A stretch of 64,000 bases of DNA from Halopseudomonas salegens (GTDB lineage Bacteria; Pseudomonadota; Gammaproteobacteria; Pseudomonadales; Pseudomonadaceae): the NCBI RefSeq assembly GCF_900105655.1, contig NZ_LT629787.1, forward strand, positions 992,001-1,056,000. Direction: 5' to 3'. The position numbers and the translations under genes were made by a program. The notes under the pieces are model-generated. The model was not told the origin of the DNA. It saw nothing but the letters and a program-made list of their open reading frames with translations, and did no database searches. Shown piece after piece: positions 1 through 6,994 of this stretch (within the stretch, counting starts at the first letter, position 1; every line of letters begins with the position of its first letter).

Positions 1-423
1 GGGCAGTTGATCGATAACGCGCTCGAGCAAGGCCCCTGGGACCGCGTGGAGCTGATTGCCGGCACCTCCATGGGCGGCTGGCTGGCAGCAGTACTCGGCA
101 CCCGCCTGGGCATTCCCTTTGTCGCCATCAATCCCTCCGTTCAGCCGCAGCGTACCCTGGGCAAATACATTGGCCCGGGCGTGGACTTTCAGAACCAGCC
201 CTATGAACTGACCGCCGCTGCGGTAGACAGCTACTTTAACCTGCCGACCGGCGGGCAAGGCCTGATCCTGCTGGATGAAGGCGATGAAGTGATTGATGCC
301 CAGGCAACCCGGGCCGCCCTGCAAGACCACTACCCGGTGATCTGCTTTCCCGGTGGCAATCACCGTTTCGCCCATATGGAAGCAGCCTTGCCGAAGATTC
401 AGGCATTTCTTGAGGGCTGCTAA
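1..423 (+). CDS. YqiA/YcfP-like alpha/beta-hydrolase, 5'-truncated by window edge
   Basis: The C-terminal part of a small alpha/beta-fold esterase of the UPF0227 (YqiA/YcfP) type. Visible are the nucleophile elbow GTSMGG about 20 codons after the TTG at position 7, the acid segment LLDEGDEVID and the terminal histidine in GGNHRFAHME, which together make the expected Ser-Asp-His triad. Family members are about 180-200 residues, and the frame stays open to base 1, so the true start lies upstream of the window and the TTG at 7 should not be taken as the start. The substrate is unknown; E. coli YqiA hydrolyses short acyl esters. The sugar kinase follows 35 bp downstream on the same strand and may be co-transcribed. 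Confidence 0.75.
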   Translation, partial: GQLIDNALEQGPWDRVELIAGTSMGGWLAAVLGTRLGIPFVAINPSVQPQRTLGKYIGPGVDFQNQPYELTAAAVDSYFNLPTGGQGLILLDEGDEVIDAQATRAALQDHYPVICFPGGNHRFAHMEAALPKIQAFLEGC

Positions 424-458
424 AGCGGCCAGCCAGATACCACAACAGGACACAGCGC

Positions 459-1370
459 ATGCACAACCATTGGCTAATCGGCATTGATCTGGGCGGCACC
501 AAAACCGAAGTCATACTGCTGGACGCGCACTCCAACGAGCATTTTCGTAAACGGGTGCCCACACCTGTCGGCGACTACCCGGCCACCCTGCAGAGCATTC
601 AGGCCCTGGTACTGGACGCCGAGGCTCACGCCGGTGTCAGCGGCATTGCCGTCGGCATCGGCATACCCGGCAGCGTGTCGAGAAAAACAGGCTGCATCAA
701 GAATGGCAACTCCACCTGGATCAACGGCCAGCCCATGCAACTGCATCTACAAGAACGGCTGCAACGCCCCGTCACCCTGACCAACGACGCCAACTGCCTG
801 GCCCTCTCCGAAGCCACCGACGGCGCCGGGGAACATCACCACAACGTGTTTGCCGCCATACTCGGCACCGGTTGCGGTGCCGGCAGCAGCATCAAGGGCA
901 ACCTGCTGACCGGCCCCAACGGCGTAGCCGGAGAGTGGGGGCATAATCCGTTGCCCTGGACAGCCGACAGCGAACACCAGCAACGCCCCTGTTTCTGCGG
1001 CCGCGCCGGCTGCAATGAAACCTTCCTCTCCGGCACTGGGCTGTCGCTCACCCATCATCTGCGCACCGGGCAGCAACAAACGGCCCACACCATCACCGAG
1101 AACGCCCGCCAGGGCGATGCACAAGCCCGGCAAAGCCTCGACCACTACCTCGACCACCTGGCACGCGGGCTGGCCGGCGTTATCAACGTACTGGACCCGG
1201 ACATCATCGTACTCGGCGGCGGCATGAGTAACGTCGAACAGCTCTACCAGGAACTGCCAGACCGCCTGCCGGCGTATGTATTCGGTGGTGAGTGCGACAC
1301 GCCAGTGGTGCGCGCAGTGCATGGGGACTCGAGTGGTGTTAGGGGCGCCGCCTGGCTGGCGATGGCGTAA
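459..1370 (+). CDS. mak: ROK-family fructokinase/mannokinase (Mak-like)
   Basis: A cytoplasmic sugar kinase of the ROK family, 303 residues, the normal family length. The N-terminal phosphate-binding loop GIDLGGTKTE (residues 8-17), the active-site segment NDANCLA near 106, the glycine-rich GTGCGAG near 136 and the zinc motif CFCGRAGCNETFLSG near 177-191 are all intact. The order and wording of the motifs (for example ILDPDVIVLGGGMSN-like and FGGECDTPV stretches near the C-terminus) match E. coli Mak, which phosphorylates fructose and mannose, better than NagK or Glk. Substrate specificity is inferred from that resemblance. The stop codon is immediately followed by, and slightly overlaps, a MITE-like repeat, so the 3' UTR is contributed by the element. 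Confidence 0.85.
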   Translation: MHNHWLIGIDLGGTKTEVILLDAHSNEHFRKRVPTPVGDYPATLQSIQALVLDAEAHAGVSGIAVGIGIPGSVSRKTGCIKNGNSTWINGQPMQLHLQERLQRPVTLTNDANCLALSEATDGAGEHHHNVFAAILGTGCGAGSSIKGNLLTGPNGVAGEWGHNPLPWTADSEHQQRPCFCGRAGCNETFLSGTGLSLTHHLRTGQQQTAHTITENARQGDAQARQSLDHYLDHLARGLAGVINVLDPDIIVLGGGMSNVEQLYQELPDRLPAYVFGGECDTPVVRAVHGDSSGVRGAAWLAMA

Positions 1371-1510
1371 GGAGCCTCTGAAAACTACCTGCGTTGCCGC
1401 AACGGCGTTAAAAACAGCCTCAAAATGCTCATTTACCATTCGTAAACTGCGCTTTCTCGGCTGTTTTTGCCTGGTTGCACCTGCCTCGCCTACGTTTTCA
1501 AAGGCTCCTT
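1369..1510. mobile_element. 142-bp MITE-like element with 17-bp terminal inverted repeats
   Basis: The left end aaggagcctctgaaaac (1369-1385) is the reverse complement of the right end gttttcaaaggctcctt (1494-1510) with one mismatch. Between them lie short internal palindromes (around gccgcaacggc and tttaccattcgtaaa) but no ORF of transposase type. Short non-coding elements with such ends are common dispersed repeats in pseudomonads. A non-autonomous transposon (MITE) mobilised in trans is the simplest reading. No second copy was noticed in this window and no clear target-site duplication could be fixed, because the left end overlaps the mak stop codon. Confidence 0.65.
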
Positions 1511-1666
1511 AAGGGCAGGGCAGATCGACTGCCCAGACACGCGACATAGTGTTGCATGACACAAGGGTTTCAAGCGCCGGCAAAGCATGCATAATGGAGT
1601 TATGCCATCACCCCGGTGATGCGTTCATCCCCAGGATTAAAGGAAGCAGTTACCAGGGAGGTCGTA

Positions 1667-2320
1667 ATGGACTATGCAACACTGAAAGCGCGACAACGCA
1701 GTGAGCGCGACCAGCACCCGGAGAGCCTGGCCATGCGCATCCACCGCGCCCTCAGCTGGCTGCAGCGGGCCGAACTGGCAGACGACGCCGACGGCCGCTT
1801 TATCTTCCTGTGGATCGCCTTCAACGCCGCTTACGCCACCGACATAGATCCGCAATACCGCCTGAACGAACAGGACGCCTTCAAGGCCTTCCTCGGCAAA
1901 CTCTGTGAACTGGATAGCGGCAAACAGCTTGATCAGCTCGTCTGGCAACACTATCCGCAAGCCATTCGCGTCCTGCTCGACAACCCTTTTGTATTCCAGA
2001 GCTACTGGGACCATCAGCGCGGCCAGATAACCGCCGCACAATGGAAAGAACGCTTTGAAGCTGGCAAGCACAACGCCGCCAAGGCACTCAGCAGCAACAA
2101 CACCGCCGCCGTACTGGGCATCGTCTTCAATCGCCTCTACACCTTACGCAACCAACTGATGCATGGCGGCGCCACCTGGAACAGCAGCGTCAACCGCGAC
2201 CAGATGCGCGACTGCGTGAAAGTGCTCGGCGACCTGGTACCGGTCACCATCAGCATTATGTTGGATAGTCCGAATACCTTGTGGGGTGATGCGGTGTATC
2301 CGGTGGTGGCAGTTGGCTGA
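1667..2320 (+). CDS. HEPN-domain protein, putative RNase, function unknown
   Basis: A 217-residue helical protein. Its C-terminal part carries RNQLMHGG (the R-x4-H signature of HEPN domains, which in many members forms a metal-independent RNase active site), preceded by a long helix region FIFLWIAFNAAY typical of Apea-like HEPN proteins. The ATG at 1667 is chosen over in-frame upstream codons because GGAGGT lies 4 bases before it. HEPN proteins occur both as standalone house genes and as effectors in toxin-antitoxin and anti-phage loci. Here the gene sits 52 bp upstream of a methyltransferase-helicase fusion on the same strand, but its GC content is like the chromosome rather than like that AT-richer gene, so functional linkage is only a possibility. 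Confidence 0.6.
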   Translation: MDYATLKARQRSERDQHPESLAMRIHRALSWLQRAELADDADGRFIFLWIAFNAAYATDIDPQYRLNEQDAFKAFLGKLCELDSGKQLDQLVWQHYPQAIRVLLDNPFVFQSYWDHQRGQITAAQWKERFEAGKHNAAKALSSNNTAAVLGIVFNRLYTLRNQLMHGGATWNSSVNRDQMRDCVKVLGDLVPVTISIMLDSPNTLWGDAVYPVVAVG

Positions 2321-2372
2321 CGATGCACATTTTCGTTGCTATTTTTGCATCTTATTTGAACTCTGACACAGG

Positions 2373-5300
2373 ATGTTCCGCTTGAGCAGTAACAAGGGTT
2401 ATTACAACCAAAATGCCGACCAGTTTATTGCGGCTACCCTAAACGTCGATATGTTAGAGCTGCACCGAGCCTTTTTGCGTCACTTGCCTATTGGGTCGCA
2501 TATTCTGGATGCAGGCTGCGGGAGTGGTCGGGATGCGTTGGCTTTTAAGCAACAGGGCTATGAAATCAGTGCTTTTGATGCCAGCGAATCAATGGCGAGA
2601 CATGCCGGAAAACTCTTGCAGCAAGAGGTTGAAGTAAAGTCCTTTAATGACTTTGAAGAGCCGGCCTCTTATCGTGGAATATGGGCTTGCGCTAGCTTGC
2701 TTCATGTCCCGGCTATAGAGCAGCCAGCCGTTTTTGCTCGTTTATGGCATGCCTTAAAACCTGGCGGCGTATTGTATTGCAGTTTCAAACGTGGGAATGG
2801 TGAGAGAGAAGATCAAGGCCGACGATTTACTGATGCTGAACCTGAAGATATCCAGTTGTGGGCGGAAGGGCTGCCGGGCCTGACCTCTACCGATATATGG
2901 TTTACTTCGGATCAGCGGCCCGGACGTGATGAGCAGTGGTTAAATGCTCTTTTATTCAAGTCTGGTCAGAAGCTAGTTAGTGGCGGTGATAGTAATCCAT
3001 TCTTGCCGCACCTTTGTGCTGCCATCCATCAAGCTCGTGAAATTGATATGGCGGTAGCTTTTGTTAAAACCACCGGCTTACGCTTACTTTTACCTGATTT
3101 GCTGGACGCTCTGCAGACTAATGCGGATAAGTCAGTACGAGTACGTTTTTTGACCAGCGATTACCTTGATGTCACTGACCCAGAGGCATTGCGCTTGTTG
3201 ATGTTGCTGCAGGAGCAAGGTGCCGATGTAAGGATTTATCAGACTGAAGGCAGTAGCTTCCATCTTAAAGCCTATGTTTTTGCCGGTGTAAACAACGAAA
3301 TAGGTGAATGGGGCAGGGCATTTATTGGCTCAAGCAATATAAGCCGCCAAGCCTTAAAGCATGGGCTGGAGTGGAATTACCAAGTTAATTACCCCGGTGA
3401 TACTGGCTTTTTTGAAGCTCGCCAGCAATTTGATCGCTTGTTCGTGGACAGCCGCGTATGCGCATTATCAGATGCGTGGGTTGATAGCTACGAAGCACGG
3501 AGGATAAAACCAACTCAATCTTTTGAGCCTGGTAGCACTGAAAGCGATCCACCACCTGCACCAACCAGCGTTCAGCAGTCTGCACTTAAGGCTTTAGGGT
3601 TAACAAGAGAAGAAGGCTACCAGCGCGGCTTGGTTGTCCTCGCTACTGGCCTGGGTAAAACTTGGCTTGCTGCCTTCGATGCTAAGCAGATGGGCGCAAG
3701 GCGGGTATTATTTGTTGCACACCGTGAAGAAATTCTCAATCAAGCCGCGGCAACATTTACCCGCATTCAGCCCCAGGCTCGTATCGGTTTTTATCAGGGC
3801 CATCAACGGGATATTCAAGTAGATATCCTTTGCGCCTCAGTGCAGACCTTGGGCAAGGCTGAGCATTTGGATCGCTTCAAGCCACAGCATTTTGACTACA
3901 TTGTGATAGATGAATTTCACCACGCGGCAGCGCCCACCTATCATCGGCTGTTGAATTATTTTGTGCCCTCATTTTTGTTGGGCCTGACAGCTACTCCAGA
4001 CCGAACGGATAACGCCAATATTCTTGCGTTATGTGACGATAATCTAGTCTTTGAGAGTGACCTTTTTGCAGGCGTATCAGGCAAGCTGTTGGTCCCGTTT
4101 CACTATTACGGCATCTTTGATAATGATGTGGACTATCAGAGTATTCCTTGGCGTAACGGTCGCTTTGACCCTGAACTTTTGAGCAACAAGCTGGCAACTC
4201 TTGGTCGGGCAAAGCATGCATTGGCAACCTGGCGTCTGCACGCTCAGAAAAAGACATTGGCTTTTTGCATCTCGACCAAACACGCTGACTTCATGGCTGA
4301 TTATTTTGCAAAACATAGCGTTAAGGCTGCTGCTGTTTATGCAAGCTCGGCTTTGTCACGGGGTGAAGCCTTGGAGCAGCTTTCAGACGGGACATTGGAT
4401 GTTTTGTTTTCAGTTGATCTATTTAATGAAGGGGTTGATCTACCTACGATTGATACAGTGATGATGCTTCGTCCTACAGAATCAAAAATCCTTTTTTTGC
4501 AGCAACTAGGTCGTGGCTTGCGTAAAGCAGACGATAAGTCTCAATTGGTTGTGCTGGATTTTGTAGCCAATCACCAGAGTTTTTTGCATAAGCCCATGGC
4601 ATTGATGAACCAGAGTATGAATCACCGTGAGCTGGCGAATTTTGGCCGCAAAGCCGAGCAAGGCCTATTGGATATGCCCGATGGCTGTTTTATTAACTAC
4701 GATTTGCAGTTTATCGAGTTTCTAAAATCTCTGGATAGCGGTAGCTTGCAGGCAGACTATCGAAACTTGCGCGATACGCTTGGTAGACGGCCAAGTCTCA
4801 CTGAGTTTTATCATTCAGGTACGAGTATCCAGGACCTCCGTCGCCAGTACGGTCATTGGTTTGCTCTGGTTGCAGAGCAAGAAGCTGACCGGAGTCCCAT
4901 AGAACAGCATTTAATTCAAAAGCACGCCAGCTTTTGGCAAGAACTCATGACAACCAATATGACCAAGAGCTATAAAATGGTTTTATTGGAAGCTTTTCAA
5001 GAGTTGGATGGATGGCAGCAAGCTCCTAGCTTAGTAGAATTGGCCGAACATTCTTGGCAGGTACTTCAGCGTAGACGAATGCTGTTGTCGGACCTGCCGG
5101 ATGATTACCGAGGACAACGCCAGCCCCCTAAAGACTGGTTGAGCTATTGGAAAAAGAACCCCATTGATGCTTGGTGCAAAGGATCTTTTTTCAACGTTGA
5201 GGACGGGTTTTTCATTGGTAATTTAATCGTTTCAGAAAACGAGCAAATGGCCTTTAACGAGTTGGTTCAGGAACTACTCGATTATCGGCTGGCAACCTAT

Positions 5301-6200
5301 CAGGCCAGGGCTAGAGATACTGAGGTTACAGTAACCCCCATCGCATCATCTCCCAGCCATATAGAGCTGGCATATTTTCCTAATTTGAAAATTGCCTGTG
5401 GTCACTTCAAAACTGGCCGGGCTGATGCCGAAGAGTATCGATATCTCGGACCCGAGTTTGAGCGGCTAGATACTAGCCGGCATTTTATTGCTCGCGCCTC
5501 GGGCAATTCAATGAATGGTGGTAAAGAGCCGATCGAGGATGGTGATTATTTACTCCTGGAAGTCATCAGCAGTGAAAGTGCTGGAAAAATTACTGGTGTC
5601 ACCTTAGCCATTGAACGGCAAGATGAGGCAGGTGATAACCAGTACCTATTGCGTAAAGTACTTAAAGATGACGATGGTCAGTATCGGTTAAAGGCCAATA
5701 ATCCTGACTATAACGATATTCTGGTAACTGATGCGTTGCGCGAGCAATTTAGAACCTTTGCGCGGCTTAAAGCTGTGTTAGATCCACTGCAAATGGTGGT
5801 TGGTCAGGCCTTTATGCGTGAAGAAATCCCGGCTTTGTTCAAGACTGCATTTAATCCTGGTAGCTGGAACAGCGGTCATGTCGTAATTCCAGAGGCTCAG
5901 GCACATGTCATATTGGTCACGCTGAATAAACAAGGCAAAGCCATTGACTTGCGTTATCACGATCACTGGATTGATGAGCGACATTTTCACTGGCAAACAC
6001 AAAATCAGACTTCGCCAGAGGGTAAGCGCGGGAAAGAGATTATCCAGCATGAGAGCCTCGGCATCGGCCTTCACCTCTTTGTTCGGGATAACAAACTGAA
6101 AAACGGTAAAGCTGCACCGTTTGTTTACCACGGACGGGTTCGTTATCAGAAGCATGAGGGCAGTAAGCCGATGAGTGTGAATTTTGAGTTGATGGATTAA
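2373..6200 (+). CDS. Methyltransferase-PLD-SF2 helicase-S24-DUF3427 fusion protein
   Basis: A 1275-residue multidomain protein. Residues 1-195: class I SAM-dependent methyltransferase (motif I DAGCGSGR at 46-53). About 200-350: phospholipase-D-like nuclease (FHLKAYVF near 296-303, GSSN at 319-322). About 395-735: SF2 DEAD/DEAH helicase (Walker A ATGLGKT at 424-430, DEFHH at 513-517, LTATP at 538-542, motif VI QQLGRGLRK near 710-718). About 1005-1135: LexA/S24-like fold (GNSM at 1044-1047, LLRKVLK following). The C-terminus matches the end of DUF3427 proteins (FHWQTQNQTSP, LHLFVRDNK, SKPMSVNFEL). PLD-helicase-DUF3427 proteins are known and associated with restriction/defence-like loci; the methyltransferase fusion at the N-terminus is less usual. 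The gene is clearly AT-richer than its neighbours, suggesting horizontal acquisition. A role in DNA modification/restriction or phage defence is inference. The sirtuin gene starts 5 bp after its stop. Confidence 0.8.
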   Translation: MFRLSSNKGYYNQNADQFIAATLNVDMLELHRAFLRHLPIGSHILDAGCGSGRDALAFKQQGYEISAFDASESMARHAGKLLQQEVEVKSFNDFEEPASYRGIWACASLLHVPAIEQPAVFARLWHALKPGGVLYCSFKRGNGEREDQGRRFTDAEPEDIQLWAEGLPGLTSTDIWFTSDQRPGRDEQWLNALLFKSGQKLVSGGDSNPFLPHLCAAIHQAREIDMAVAFVKTTGLRLLLPDLLDALQTNADKSVRVRFLTSDYLDVTDPEALRLLMLLQEQGADVRIYQTEGSSFHLKAYVFAGVNNEIGEWGRAFIGSSNISRQALKHGLEWNYQVNYPGDTGFFEARQQFDRLFVDSRVCALSDAWVDSYEARRIKPTQSFEPGSTESDPPPAPTSVQQSALKALGLTREEGYQRGLVVLATGLGKTWLAAFDAKQMGARRVLFVAHREEILNQAAATFTRIQPQARIGFYQGHQRDIQVDILCASVQTLGKAEHLDRFKPQHFDYIVIDEFHHAAAPTYHRLLNYFVPSFLLGLTATPDRTDNANILALCDDNLVFESDLFAGVSGKLLVPFHYYGIFDNDVDYQSIPWRNGRFDPELLSNKLATLGRAKHALATWRLHAQKKTLAFCISTKHADFMADYFAKHSVKAAAVYASSALSRGEALEQLSDGTLDVLFSVDLFNEGVDLPTIDTVMMLRPTESKILFLQQLGRGLRKADDKSQLVVLDFVANHQSFLHKPMALMNQSMNHRELANFGRKAEQGLLDMPDGCFINYDLQFIEFLKSLDSGSLQADYRNLRDTLGRRPSLTEFYHSGTSIQDLRRQYGHWFALVAEQEADRSPIEQHLIQKHASFWQELMTTNMTKSYKMVLLEAFQELDGWQQAPSLVELAEHSWQVLQRRRMLLSDLPDDYRGQRQPPKDWLSYWKKNPIDAWCKGSFFNVEDGFFIGNLIVSENEQMAFNELVQELLDYRLATYQARARDTEVTVTPIASSPSHIELAYFPNLKIACGHFKTGRADAEEYRYLGPEFERLDTSRHFIARASGNSMNGGKEPIEDGDYLLLEVISSESAGKITGVTLAIERQDEAGDNQYLLRKVLKDDDGQYRLKANNPDYNDILVTDALREQFRTFARLKAVLDPLQMVVGQAFMREEIPALFKTAFNPGSWNSGHVVIPEAQAHVILVTLNKQGKAIDLRYHDHWIDERHFHWQTQNQTSPEGKRGKEIIQHESLGIGLHLFVRDNKLKNGKAAPFVYHGRVRYQKHEGSKPMSVNFELMD

Positions 6201-6205
6201 TTGTT

Positions 6206-6958
6206 ATGCACTCTTATCAGTCATTTATCGACCTGAAACCAATAGTCCAATCTTCCCAACACATCCTCATCTTCACCGGCGCCGGTGTCTCCGCCGAAAG
6301 CGGCATCGCGACCTTTCGCGATGCGCTGACCGGGCTCTGGGCGCAGAATGATCCGCAGCAGTTGGCGACGCCGGAGGGGTTTCTGGATGATCCTGCGCGG
6401 GTGTGGGGCTGGTATCAGTGGCGGCGGCAGCAGTTGCTGGCCTGTCAGCCGAATGCGGCGCATCGGGCGATTGCTGCGCTGGCTGAGCGGGGGCTGCAGG
6501 TCACGGTGGTGACGCAGAATGTGGATGATTTGCATGAGCGCGCTGGCAGCCGGGAGGTGGTGCATTTGCACGGTAGCCTGCTGGAGACGTGTTGTTTTGA
6601 CTGTGCTGCGCCAGCAGATGTGCCGGTAGCTCAGGTGCCGCTGGATGGGGCAGCTATTGCACCGCCGGCCTGTGAGCAGTGTGGTGGGTTGTTGCGCCCC
6701 GGTGTGGTGTGGTTTGGTGAGATGCTGCCGCAGGATGCCTGGTCGGCGGCGTTGGCGGCTGCAGACGGCTGTGATCTGGTGTTGGTGGTCGGTACCTCGG
6801 GGCTGGTGTATCCGGCGGCGCAGATTCCGCAGCTGGCCTGGGAATCGGGCGCGACTGTGGTGCATGTGAATACCGATCCGGTGCCGGTGGCGGCGGAACG
6901 CGAGTATTGCCTGGTGGGCCCGGCGGGTGAGGTGTTGCCGGCGCTGCTGTCGGGTTAG
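6206..6958 (+). CDS. Sir2-family NAD-dependent deacylase (CobB-like)
   Basis: A 250-residue sirtuin with all hallmark motifs: GAGVSAESGIATFRD (residues 22-36) for NAD binding, TQNVDDLHERAGS, the catalytic histidine in HLHGS, a Zn site made of CFDC and CEQC, then GVVWFGE and the GTSGLVYPA segment. It looks like a complete catalytically competent lysine deacylase of the CobB type, not the degenerate SIR2 NADase domain of short pAgo, Thoeris or DSR systems. The ATG is only 5 bp after the preceding helicase-fusion stop, suggesting co-transcription, although the body of the gene is GC-rich like the chromosome. Whether it works with the upstream fusion or is a housekeeping deacylase whose upstream region was invaded cannot be decided from sequence. 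Confidence 0.85.
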   Translation: MHSYQSFIDLKPIVQSSQHILIFTGAGVSAESGIATFRDALTGLWAQNDPQQLATPEGFLDDPARVWGWYQWRRQQLLACQPNAAHRAIAALAERGLQVTVVTQNVDDLHERAGSREVVHLHGSLLETCCFDCAAPADVPVAQVPLDGAAIAPPACEQCGGLLRPGVVWFGEMLPQDAWSAALAAADGCDLVLVVGTSGLVYPAAQIPQLAWESGATVVHVNTDPVPVAAEREYCLVGPAGEVLPALLSG

Positions 6959-6994
6959 CTGCGCATCGCGTTTTTGGTCAGTGTGTTATGCGCT

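Noticed and set aside
6206..6958. Sirtuin as an abortive-infection NADase (SIR2 of Thoeris, DSR or short pAgo type)
   Set aside because: It has a full Zn-binding site and CobB-like deacylase motifs and lacks extra defence domains, so an NADase defence role is not supported by sequence.
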